Below are positions 54,824-64,000 of a DNA stretch of 64,000 bases, piece after piece. The notes under the pieces were generated by a model. The model was not told where the DNA came from. It searched no databases and worked only from the letters and a program-made list of their open reading frames with translations. Numbering within the stretch: position 1 is the first letter of the stretch; each line of letters opens with the position of its first letter. The translations under genes were made by a program, and so were the position numbers. The DNA comes from Symbiodinium natans (lineage: Eukaryota > Sar > Dinophyceae > Suessiales > Symbiodiniaceae), in NCBI GenBank assembly GCA_905221605.1, contig CAJNDS010002593.1, positions 175,814-239,813 of the forward strand, written 5' to 3'.

Positions 54824-56640
54824 TTGCAGATTGGGAAATGTCGTGGCAAGGTACAGGTGGCTTCGCTGCTCTGCTCGCCGGGATCTCCGGGCTCTCCTCC
54901 GGCCCTGCAAGACGGAGATGGGCCACGGGTGGAGTCGCAGGCGCTGTTTCAGGTTGTACCAGTGGGCTCTGAAGACTTTGGCGCTGCAGGGGATGCCAAG
55001 AATCTCGAAGACGATCCTGTCCTGGCTCTGAAGGCGCTCCCAGCAGTCCCCACCCGAAACTCCCTGCCGTTGCCCGCCTGCCGGCGTGTGGCATCACGCC
55101 CCTCCAAGCGCAAGTCAGCTCTTCCACAAGTTCCTCGGCTTCCTCCACTTCCTCCGCTCCCGGACGGTGATCTCATTGAAAGCTTCTCGGATAACCCAGT
55201 GCATAATGCCCTGCAAGACCTTCCTGCGACCGGGCAAAAGCTGCAGGATCAAGATGGATCAGAGCCGGAGCCAAGCAAGGCAAGCAAAGGGGCAAGCGAA
55301 GGGGCAAGCGATGCGGGTGCGGCAAGCCTGTACAGAGGACCGGAAGAAGCTGGGCCCACAGTCAGAAGCCCTGCAGGTGTCACACCAAACTGCGCGAGGA
55401 GTCCGAGGACCAGCGCATCCAGAGGCAAAGCGGACCGGAAAAGCCGGACCAACAAAGACAAAGGCAGCTCGTCCCGGTTTCAGGGCCGTATAATCGATGT
55501 CACAGACTTTGATGGCAGCGACTACGCCGAGCCAGCGAAGCGCAGGAGGCTTGGACAAGACAGCAGCGAGAGGCAGGTTGTGCAGTCGGACCAACTTCAG
55601 CTGGTGCTCGAAGAATCCGCTGAGGCTGCCGCCAAAGAAAGCTCGGGAAGTCAGAGAAGTCAGAGAAGTCAGAGATCCTCTCAAGGCAAGAAGCTGCAGC
55701 GGGTGGTGAAGCCACAGCAAGGTTCCAACGATGGCAGAGTCGCGCGGCGAGCGCGGCTGCTGCTGTCCCAGCGCTTCTTGTCGCAGCACCTGTCACAGCT
55801 ATCACAGTGCCTGTCACAGCGGATGGCATCAAGCCGGCAAGGCCGGCAAGGCCAAGGCCGGCAAGCCGCATGCCGGGGTGCCGGCCGTCGCAGGGGCTGG
55901 AATCTGGCGAGGCCCGTGCAGCAATCGCCACCCCTACCAGCCCAGCCAGCCCAGCCAGCGCAACCGCTGCAGCCAGCGAAACAGGTGTCTGGAGCTCCAG
56001 AGCCTCCCGGCCTGGCCTCAGCGGCGCCGGAACGGCCCGACGTGCTGTTCACGGGCTTTGCGCGAAGCGATCTCCACAACCTTCGCAGCATGGTGAACTG
56101 CCTTGGCGGTCTGGCCGTGAGCTCTCTGACGGGCGGCCGGAGGTCCAACGTCCGACTCATAGTCCAGAGCACGCGAAGTGAACGAAGCGAGGAACGGCAA
56201 GTTGCAGCTATGAGATCCGTCAAGTACATGGAGGGAGTTCTTGCTGGTGCCTGGGTTCTTTCACCCGAGTGGGTGCACGCTTCCATGCGAGCAGGACACT
56301 GGCTTCCCGAGGCGCGCTGACGCAGGATTCGAGCAAAGCCCTCACGCCAATGACACCAATGTATCTAGTGCATCGGAGGGTTATCCCTCGGTATACCATG
56401 AGTCATACTCGATCCTCGTCTTCAACCGTATTCCTCCTCTTCTGTTTCCACTTTAAGTCGATTAAGTCCTTCGAATCAGGCCCGCTTCGAGCTGGCTGGA
56501 GATCAGCACGCTTTGGGTGGCCCGGCTCGGGGCCGGAAGCACGGCCCGGAACTCTTCCGAGGCTGCCGCTTCCACTTCGTCGCCTGGGCCCCGAGCCACA
56601 CAGTCACTGCAGTTGGGGTGCCGCTATGAAGCAGTTCAGA
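54824..56640 (+). CDS. BRCT-domain protein (DNA-damage-response type)
   Basis: This is an unusually long exon for the region, open from ATG 54824 or an acceptor just after it (GGCAAG|GTACAG), with coding text to 56311. The first 390 residues are low-complexity, basic and Ser/Gln/Pro/Ala-rich, with SQ-rich tracts (GSQRSQRSQRSSQ; SQHLSQLSQCLSQ) such as ATM/ATR-type kinases target. The last 90 form a BRCT domain: DVLFTGFARSDLHNLRSMV, LGGLAVSS, then LAGAWVLSPEWVHASMRAGH with the invariant Trp. A GC-AG|G intron (56312-56479) restores phase: WLPE joins ARFELAGDQHALGG. GPELFRGCRFHFVAWAP then looks like the start of a second BRCT, giving an MDC1/PTIP-like tandem pair. The end of this exon is unclear. 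The rest of BRCT2 could be at 58.7-58.9 kb. Confidence 0.72.
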
Positions 56641-57779
56641 TTCCATTAGATGATGGGCTGCGGGGACACCAGCGAAAAATGAGCCGCTTCTTTTGTGAAC
56701 GTGGTGGTTCTGGTGTTGCGTAGCGCTACCGAGGCCATCCCGCGTGGGAAGAAGGATGTGCAGGTTCTTCAGAAGAGCGTGGAAAGATGTGCAGAGATGC
56801 AGAGAGAGAGGGAGAAAGGAGCTTCAATGTCCCTGCGGGGGTTTTGGCCTCTGCAGGACAAGTCTTGTCCGAGCATTGCTGAGGAGGACCGCTCCACTCT
56901 CGGAAGAAAGCCCGTGACCTCGGCAGTAGGCTGCAGGTTTCAGCTTAGTATTCACATCCTCTAAGAACCGTACAAACTCTAGCACTCAGCGAGCTTTCCA
57001 GGGGAAATGCGAGGTACGCTCACGAAATTAAGCTGCAAATTTGAGGTGGCCGCGAGGTAACTTAGTTCAAAATTCACAATGGTGGGCTCGAATCGTGGCG
57101 TCATCTCAGCAAGGCTCTTGGGATGCCCTGAAGGCTGAAAAGCTCGGAAACGCTGGCTTTGTGAAATGTCAGGATCGGAGCCTTTCCAATCCAGAGGCCT
57201 CAAGCACAATCAACCTGAAAAGGTTCAACGACCCGAAATTTCGGGTCCTTACAGTTTGGAAAAACAACCGCGCGTCGTTTGAGCCTTTGCCTTTTGGGGG
57301 CTCCCAGAGCTTTTCTGCGGGTTTCCTAACCTAGAGGCCTCGACTCAAGATCCCCCAAAAGTGTAAATTTGGAACCTGCGGACTGGTTCTGCAGTGCCTC
57401 GGTTTTGTAGGGCTTTGGCTTTGATTGAAGCCATTGTAAGGTACTAATTGAGGTAAGCGTGAGAAATTCGCGAGGCATGCCTGCTTAACTTTACTTTCGA
57501 GTTACAGACCTGGAGGTGCAGGACGTGAAGTATTATGGTCTGCCCAGCTAAGAATCTCCAAGCCATCTCAAACCACATCTCCGCAAAATCAGCTTGGAGG
57601 AAGGGCCCACACCAAGCCAGCTCAGCCGAGTGGTGCGACGTGGAGGCGCCCAGGCCAGCGCAGGGGAGTGCTTAGCGGCCCTCAGCATCGGGATTGTGCA
57701 CAGTTCCTGTGTTGCAAACAGACGCTGGGTGAAGGCATGACAGACATGACATGAAAAGATGCAGTACTTGCGTAGGTCT
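56641..57779. other. Spacer or long intron; 18-bp palindrome
   Basis: No conserved exon was seen. A perfect 18-bp palindrome, GACCCGAAATTTCGGGTC, lies at 57230-57247. A small ORF at 56695-56964 has a Lys/Arg/Glu-rich core but no family match. Confidence 0.45.
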
Positions 57780-58290
57780 TACTTGGTCTCGGACGGTAGC
57801 TCACATTCTGACCCTGCATCCGGAGTTGCAGCATGTTGCGGCGGTTCCGTATCCTCAACGTCGGCATCAGCGCTGACATAGCGGTGGTAAGGGCCACTTG
57901 TGTAGAAGTGCTGCTCCTCCATCATTGGGAGGTCTTGGAGGCCCTGCAAAAGCTCCCGGATGCTGAGGAGACGGTTTCGCTTCCTGCAGTTCCGTTGGCA
58001 GCAAACGCCGAAGTCTTGCTGTCACAATTTGGTTCTGATGTAGACATTGCCACCTACGCAACGAGGAGGATCCACCCCACTTGGCCTCAGCAGTGCTGCA
58101 AGCCTCCAGGTGCACCATAGCAGGAACAAGCATCACCGAAGCCCCACCTTTCACAGCATCCCTACAGTAAGCCCATGTAAGCTGCATTCTTGTTGGTGTT
58201 CTGGAGGTCCAGAAAGCGATCAAGCGCTTCAAGCTCAACCCAGGCATTGAGACCCCAGGGCGAAATCATCAGGGTGTCAGAGTTGACCGC
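57780..58290 (-). CDS. Candidate minus-strand gene, exon fragments
   Basis: Read on the minus strand, about 58290 to 58198 encodes WGLNAWVELEALDRFLDLQN. From about 57990 to 57785 it encodes NRLLSIRELLQGLQDLPMME, then EQHFYTSGPYHRYVSADADV and an acidic Ser/Pro-rich tail ending at TAG/TAA near 57780. The second exon follows an AG|G acceptor (CTGCAG|GAAGCG). These texts look more protein-like than the overlapping + strand frames. I do not recognise the family. If real, this breaks the otherwise + strand gene order. Confidence 0.4.
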
Positions 58291-58297
58291 AGAGTCT

Positions 58298-58357
58298 GTA
58301 GAGTGCTGTAGAGTGCTGTAGAGTGCTGTAGAGTGCTGTAGAGTGCTGTAGAGTGCT
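58298..58357 (+). repeat. Perfect 10-bp x 6 tandem repeat
   Basis: GTAGAGTGCT is repeated six times. On the minus strand it lies just upstream of the WGLNAWVELE exon, so it is probably intronic there. Confidence 0.97.
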
Positions 58358-58689
58358 GCGGCTTCCACTGCCTGCTCATTGGATCAGTGGCCATCTTCGA
58401 GTCTTCCACTTGGGTGTAGTTTAGGGCCTGGGGGGCCAAGAAGGTGAGCAGCTTGCCACGCTTCTGGCACCGAGCTCGGTGGGTCCGAGAAGGCGACGTG
58501 GTGCAGTGGGGATGGGGTCTTCCGGGAGGGCGGTCCCAGGTGGCGGAAACCCATCATGGTCAGCGTCCCCGGCAAGGCACCAGCCGTGATGGCAAGCTAA
58601 CGCAGAATCAGAAGCCTGTGTGCTCACGAAAAGGAGCATCAGGGCAGCCGCCGCTCCGCAAAGCTGGCCAAGGAGCTGGGGCCAGAAGC

Positions 58690-58898
58690 CTACGGAAGCC
58701 TGTAGCCCGCTTCACGTGTCCGCCCAAGTTGAGGCGTTTGAGATTTTCTGCAGCATGCAGCCATTCTGTGCGCCGAGGTGGGTGTCCATGCCTGCTGAAT
58801 GGCTGTATGACTGCATCTCTCATGGAGAGGCCCGCTTTCTGGCAGTCATTCAAAACGGTAAGCAGGCCGCTGTTTTGGTCCCTCCCTTGGAAGGTTAA
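58690..58898 (+). CDS. Possible second-BRCT exon
   Basis: The + frame reads HVSAQVEAFEIFCSMQPFCA, then WVSMPAEWLYDCISHGEARF. The WVSxxxxWLYDCI pattern fits the end of a BRCT domain, with the conserved Trp in helix 3. It might complete BRCT2 of the gene at 54.8-56.6 kb, across a long intron holding the minus-strand candidate, or belong to a separate gene. The frame stops at about 58896-58898. Confidence 0.35.
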
Positions 58899-59528
58899 TC
58901 CCAACAGACATGAAGAACTGATTGCTGGTTTCTAAAAATTTTGCCACCTTCTTCAACTCTCCGAATCCCAAGTCTCACGGCCAGATCTGCCTGCCGGGCA
59001 ATTGCGAGAGCGAGTAAGTCGCTCTCAAGGCTCCCCAGCACATGAGTGAGTGAGTCTGAGCAGTCCGGCTCGTGTTGCAGCAGGCACCCGGAGCAGATGC
59101 CGGTCAACCAGTAATTAGGATGCACGCAGGCCTGCCGTGGCTTCCTTGTCATGACTCTCATGCTTTCGCCGCGGTTAAACGGGGGCAACGGCTGCTGCAG
59201 CTCTCTGCCTGAAGCTCTGCTGCCGGTGTAGCTGAAGCAACAGCAATCCTGCGCTTCGCCAGGGAGCCTTGTGGGGGTTTCTCAAGGCAGTTTTCCTGGC
59301 CAAGGATGACGAGGCACCGGTGCCGCTCGCACGTGACGGCATGTCACGACTCTCTCAGAAGCAACGGAGCAGACCTTGTTGCCAGGCCGAGGCTTCTCGC
59401 CTGCCATTTGCTACGAAGCAAAATGGGGCGCAGTGATTGCGAGTGAAGAGGTGTTGCACAAAACAGGTTGAATCAAGTTCAGTTCAAAGACGACTTCAGC
59501 AAGGCCAGAAGCAAAATCGCAATTGACG
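58899..59528. other. No gene recognised
   Basis: Nothing beyond short unrelated ORFs is seen on either strand. Confidence 0.4.
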
Positions 59529-59870
59529 AACTCAAAATGCCCCCCCCCCCCCCCCCGCCCCCCCAACCCCCCCAATAGTCGAGTGAATTTGTAGGGGCTG
59601 CGTGAATCCCGACGGGCATGACAGTGGCAGTAGGCGTAACAGAAACAGCAACAGCAACGGCAAGCAAGATCATGGTAACAACGACGGCGGCGGCCGCGGC
59701 CGCGGCGGCAGCAGCAGAAGCCGCCGCCGCAGCAGCAGCGGCGACGGCGAGGGCGACGGAGACGGCGACGGAGACGACGACGCGGCGACGGCGACGGCCA
59801 TGAGCAACAGCAAGCAGCAAGCAGCAAGCAGCAGCAACCACACGTGCAAGCAACGAGACCCTGGAACACC
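59529..59870 (+). repeat. C run followed by GCA/GCG/GAC trinucleotide repeats
   Basis: A run of 14-15 C (about 59539) and further C runs to 59573 are followed by CAACAGCAACGG-type, GCGGCGGCC-type and GGAGACGGCGAC-type triplets to about 59860. All frames are open and low-complexity (Ala-, Ser/Arg-, Asp/Gly-rich on +; Leu/Cys/Pro-rich on -). I do not support a gene here. Confidence 0.85.
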
Positions 59871-61210
59871 AGCTAAGCAAGAACAAGCAACCCAGGTAGC
59901 AATCAAATGGCCAAATTCAGAGACGTAAGTACACGGAAGGAACACAACATTCAAAGCAACAACAGCAGCCACAAGAAGCGAGCACAACACTATAGGCCAG
60001 CAAAGTGCAAGTTATGGAGCTAGGCTTGAGTTTTCGTCTTGATTGCATCATAAGAATAGGTCAGCGACAGATCCAAGGTGATGTCGGGTATGGGGCGCTT
60101 GAAGTTGGCTAAGTGCAGAAAGGGCACAAAAAAGCAGGGGGCATGGGCAAGTCCACCGCACTCACAAGAGGCGGCGTTGTTCGCAAGCACACCTTGCGTG
60201 CACACAGGGCTTGGGGTGACACAAGGCTTCAGACCTAAGCTCTGAGACAGAAGCTTCACAGAGTGTGTCAGAGCAGGGCGGGCGTGCGTTTTGGTCGGGG
60301 CGTTGCGTGTAGTTCTGTTTACGGGCGTCTTGCAGGAAGCAGTACAACACCGAGGGCTAGCTTTCGTTGGTCTCCGCTTGCTCCTCAAGTAAGAAGGTAA
60401 CATGCAGATAAGCACCACAGGGAGTGAACATGATGCAAACAGGGGCAGAGGACCCGGAAGCTCTCGTACCGTTCTATTGTAAGCATGCGAGATGCCCATC
60501 CCTTGTAAGCCAAGGAAGCAAAGTGTTTGCACTGAGGCTCACCTGACGGCAGGTACAATACAACTTGAGATGAGTTTTGTAGTGGCAGCGAGACAGCCTC
60601 AGGCAAGTCAGAGTCTACGAGGGTCCAAGTTCTGTTCACCACTCCTTCATGACTCTTTCGTAGGGTTACCACATCTCGAATTACACACCAAGATTTGTCC
60701 CCATGGTGCAATGGGAGAAGCAAATTGAAGAGCGCAGTGTTCCAGAGTGGCGCGTGGCGACGGCACGTACTAGCTTGCCCTGCTTGCCCTGGCGGCTACA
60801 GTCGCAGTCATGTGCTTGCTGCCGCAGGTAGGGCTTGTGACTTGTGGAATATAGCCCTCGCCGAGGTGTGAAAACCGAAAACCTAAGCCCTAGAACATCG
60901 TAGGACATCTTAGAACATCGTAGAACATCCTGGAGCGCTAACCCTTCTTTATCCCTGCTTCGGCCCCCAAGCATCCAAGGGATAACGCAAAAAGATGCAA
61001 CAGAGGTGTAGTTCTGGGAATTCCTCTTCTGCACAATAAAATGTCTGATTCGACATCCGACTGAAGATGGCCAGGAGAAGTATGTGGCGTACGCGCGCCT
61101 CAAGAGAAAGTTGGCGAGAAGCCCGGGGAGAAATGAGCTCGAGCATGAACACTAGTCTGACCTGCACAAGCCAGTAGAGACAGGTAGGTCGGGATCAGGC
61201 GCGCACGTAC
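59871..61210. other. Unassigned; tandem repeat at 60891-60930
   Basis: TAGAACATCG and one-base variants (10 bp) are repeated four times at 60891-60930. Minus-strand ORFs at 60020-60532 and 60385-60723 are open but without motifs. They could be exons of the minus-strand gene starting near 61.4 kb. Confidence 0.4.
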
Positions 61211-61393
61211 ATCCCAGGACCCCAGATTTGAGATCATGCTGAGGAACAGATCAAGGCCGCCACAGTCAGCGAGGAGGAGCTTCGGATTCCTGCGGATGCA
61301 GCGTTTATGTTTTTCAAATTTTTGTCTCTGAGTGCATGCTGTATGACTCTTGCAGGAATTCATCGCCCGTTCGATAACTCGGGCTGCAATGGA
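61211..61393 (-). CDS. Candidate minus-strand exons, ARM/HEAT-like
   Basis: On the minus strand an exon after CATCCGCAG|G (start 61289) reads NPKLLLADCGGLDLFLSMIS and then NLGSWD, to a GT donor near 61211. The preceding one (about 61393-61360) reads ARVIERAMNS. NPxLLxxxGGLxLFLxM is typical of armadillo/HEAT helices. Joining them gives a plausible repeat, but the family is not identified. It would be transcribed away from the gene starting at 61565. Confidence 0.4.
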
Positions 61394-61432
61394 GAGCGAC
61401 AATGAGCGGCATCGAGCTTGGCCTCGTTAATC

Positions 61433-61496
61433 TCTGCTACTTCTCAACTCTGCTACTTCTCAACTCTGCTACTTCTCAACTCTGCTACTTCTCAAC
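61433..61496 (+). repeat. Perfect 16-bp x 4 tandem repeat between divergent genes
   Basis: TCTGCTACTTCTCAAC is repeated four times without error. It lies between the minus-strand candidate (up to about 61393) and the + strand ATG at 61565, possibly in a shared promoter region. Confidence 0.97.
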
Positions 61497-61564
61497 TCAG
61501 CTCGTGGTCATGGTGCACACGCAGAATTGACTTGAGAAACGCTCTGCTTATTTTGTAGCTAACT

Positions 61565-64000
61565 ATGCCGACTCGAAGGTCTCGCCCGTCGAGCAAAGAG
61601 ATCGATGCAGAATCTCCGCTCCTTCATGGAGAGGACGGCGTTCTCATGTCTGACGCTGAAGCTGACTACCTCGTAATGTTATCGGAGCTTAGTCGCAAGT
61701 CACGCAAGAGCATGCTGCATCGGACTGTGCGTACAGCCATCAGGCTCGAGTTTTTTGCTCAATGCACATCCATGTGTTGCTGGTGTCTGTTCTGATTCTA
61801 CACCTGCAAGCAATCCGGGATGACCACTTTGCATACCTGGATGCCGCTTGTCTGAACGAGTCCAGCTTCGCAAGCAGATGCAAGTTCAGGGTTCAGGGTT
61901 TGCGCATGGCTCGCACTTGCTGCATTTCCGAGTCGCTTGTGCGCTGTGCTTGAAGCCTCCCAAATGCCATGAGCCCCCGGCAATTTCGTTTTTTCATTTT
62001 CATCCGGTGTTTCTGCAGCGCAGGTAGATGCAGACAATGCAGCAGCCACGAGCACGTGTCCGGAAGCGAAGATCGTGTCCAACACGTCCGTCCCAACAGT
62101 GCTTCTTGGTCTTGTTGGTCTGAACTCCTTGTTCTGCTTTCTGTGGTGCTCTGCAGCCATGCTTGTCTTTCTTGGACCTCCTTTTTGATTCTCACCAGGT
62201 TTGAGCTGAACTACAGCTATGCACGGGACCTCGACTTCATGGATGACTGGGCCCTGAAAGCATACCCCAGCTGCGTGGGCCCTGCCACGTGCTCTGCCAC
62301 AGTCTCCCCTGTCATCAACAGTGCCTCGCTGCAACCAGGTAAATCCCTCAAGATCGAACAAAAGCCGTTTAGACTCTGACACACATGAAAAAAACCCATG
62401 CCATCACGTGGGGCGATATTGGACGCAGCAGGCACTGACCCCTTTGTTGGCTCGAAGGCGCGACAAGGGCTTCTCTCGGACTCCCGATTGAGTGGGCCTA
62501 AGGTGTTTTGCCTCCGTGGCAGTTCTTGGGCCTTTCAGTGTCTCTGTGGTGGTAACGATTCAGTCACCCTGCACCCGAAACAAATGCCCGAACTTGCCGT
62601 GCTTGGATCTTCAGTTCCATGCGAGGCGCTGATCACGGCATGGTCCGACTGTCAGCTGGCCAAAGGCTCACAGCTCTTCCTCTGCGGGAGGCATGCCACG
62701 AGCTGCGCAGTGGCCCGGCTCCAATGTAAGCTGCAGGGTCTCTGTGGGGGCCTAAACAGTTCCAAGCCGTGCTTCCCTTGAACAGCTGCTGAGTGTATAT
62801 CATTGTATATCACCTGCACATGCGAGGCAGCGGTCACGATACCTACCGGCTTCTCGCGTCTCCGGCATCTTCTCAGCTACTCAATCTCGGCTCGAAGGTC
62901 ACCGGCCTGGTTAGGCACATACTTCCCACCAAGGTTTTTTTGTTTCTTTTTCTCCGGGGTTCGGCTGCATGGCCTTGGGAACCTTTGTGTGACAGAATGC
63001 CCAAAACCGCCCGAAGCCAAATGTGTCTACCTCGCAAACAACCTTGTGGTTTGTGCTTTGAGTTATCTTCCGACCTCCTCAGGATGCAGCGCCTGGATGC
63101 CATGCACAGCATCTTCCAAGATTTCGTGCTTGAGGGCCTGATGCTACTGAATGCCATGGCGACGATTGGCAGCTTGCTGGAGGATAGTCATGCTGCATTG
63201 CCGTGAGTGTGTATGAAAGGAACCTTTGAATCTTGAAGGCTTTCCTTCTGATTCTGAGGTGCTGTCTTCTGGCTGGTGCGAGAGCTCTACATGCTCTTTG
63301 CGATGCCCGCCTTTGACCTTCGTGCTATTGATGTGGATGAGCATCTTGTTATCCCCGAAGCTCCTTGGTTGCGAATGCGTGAGGAAGGCTTCGATTTTCA
63401 TACCAACCGACGCCAATCAATAAGCGCTCCATCACCCATCAAAATTATGATGCTTCAGTCTGTCGATGCTTTGGTTCACCCATTTCGACCCCCGAGGGCC
63501 CTTGATACCCTTTGGAGAACCTGTGGTTGCACGTGCGTGCTTATGCACTCAGTCTTGCACTTTCCGGGCGATGGCTTTTCTAATGTCAGCGTCCCAGGCA
63601 ATCGACATCATGCTTGAGGGCATGCTGGATGCGATCTGTTTCGTTTTGGGCTGTATGCTCCTCTTGCTAGCTGCTTCGACATTCCTGAAGAAGTTCGGGA
63701 GCAACGACAATCCGACGGATGCCATCATCCTGACTTATCCGCTGATTTTTGGACCAGCTGCTTTGCTGCGCATCTTCTTGTGTATCAGCCGAAGGCTGCT
63801 GTACCATACCTTATTCAAGCATGGCGTGATCATCGACTTCAGCACAGGCGTGTCTCAGCACGACTTCCTCCTCACGTGGTCCTACCTGGGCTTTGCTGTT
63901 GCGGTGGGAATTTTGGGGTTGGACGCCTACCGGCACGTGCATGAGGGGAATGTCACGGCCAAGGCTATGACGATCAACGCGATTGTGTTCACCTCGCCAC
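61565..64000 (+). CDS. Multi-pass membrane protein, 5' part, runs off the window
   Basis: An ATG at 61565 opens a hydrophilic N-terminus (MPTRRSRPSSKEIDAESPLL, then DGVLMSDAEADYLVMLSELS). Later exon candidates are DDHFAYLDAACLNESSFASR (about 61818) and VDADNAAATSTCPEAKIVSN (about 62025). FELNYSYARDLDFMDDWALK (about 62202) leads into a Cys-containing stretch. LDAMHSIFQDFVLEGLMLLN (about 63093) and RELYMLFAMPAFDLRAIDVD (about 63278) follow. The last exon starts at 63598 after GTCCCAG and stays open to the window end. It holds three hydrophobic helices: DAICFVLGCMLLLLAAS, IILTYPLIFGPAALLRIFL and FLLTWSYLGFAVAVGILGL. N-glycosylation-type NxS/T sites and paired Cys between the first and later exons suggest a large extracytoplasmic loop, reminiscent of polycystin-like topology. 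That is only a guess. Confidence 0.55.

Noticed and set aside
54510-55148. 212-codon minus-strand ORF
   Set aside because: It is antisense to the N-terminal part of the BRCT gene, Pro/Arg-rich, without motifs.
59411-59990. Ala-, Leu- or Ser/Arg-rich ORFs in all frames
   Set aside because: Trinucleotide repeats open every frame; no conserved sequence.

Overview
The window looks like nuclear DNA of a dinoflagellate, most likely a Symbiodiniaceae-type alga. The best evidence is gene structure. Conserved proteins are cut into exons of tens of bases. In the clearest gene (a LepA/GUF1 translation factor) I could set 27 introns by protein continuity: 15 begin GC, 8 GT and 4 GA, and every one ends AG with a G as the next exon base. 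That mix with an AG|G acceptor is the published dinoflagellate pattern. Nearly all genes from 4 to 56 kb run on the + strand, as in dinoflagellate unidirectional gene arrays, and the window is full of short tandem repeats and G/C homopolymer runs. I saw no tRNA, rRNA, CRISPR or bacterial-type operon, and no clear spliced-leader relic.

Layout. 1-2.7 kb: a Thr/Ser-rich partial exon and unassigned sequence. 2.76-3.9 kb: a long (CA)n block with a 100-N gap. 4.3-8.4 kb: exons of one or two + strand genes, including an F5/8C (discoidin)-like exon, a Cys-rich exon and a well-phased terminal exon series ending at 8410. 8.7-18.3 kb: a Helitron/PIF1-like element (two overlapping reading frames, about 2,400 residues together, with HUH, YxxxYxxK, Walker A/B and zinc-cluster tail) lying between two very G-rich repeat fields. 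18.3-22.4 kb: scattered candidate exons. 22.7-28.6 kb: guf1/lepA in about 30 exons. 29.6-33.6 kb: an acidic unknown and an EF-hand protein of the flagellar-calcium-binding type. 35.2-35.9 kb: a 15-bp minisatellite and another EF-hand terminal exon. 37.06-49.09 kb: IFT81, with a HAD-like gene (44.0-47.4 kb) apparently inside one of its introns in the same orientation. 49-54 kb: unrecognised exon fragments. 54.8-56.6 kb: a BRCT protein. 57.7-61.4 kb: probably some minus-strand coding. 61.57 kb to the end: start of a multi-pass membrane protein that runs off the window.

The cellular genes make an ordinary eukaryotic set: organellar translation (GUF1), flagellum assembly (IFT81) and perhaps flagellar calcium sensing (EF-hand), DNA-damage signalling (BRCT). 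The most unusual locus is the Helitron-like element, whose C-terminus carries a recently amplified array of 47-residue zinc modules. Most exon limits come from recognising protein families by eye and from reading-phase consistency; no search was run.
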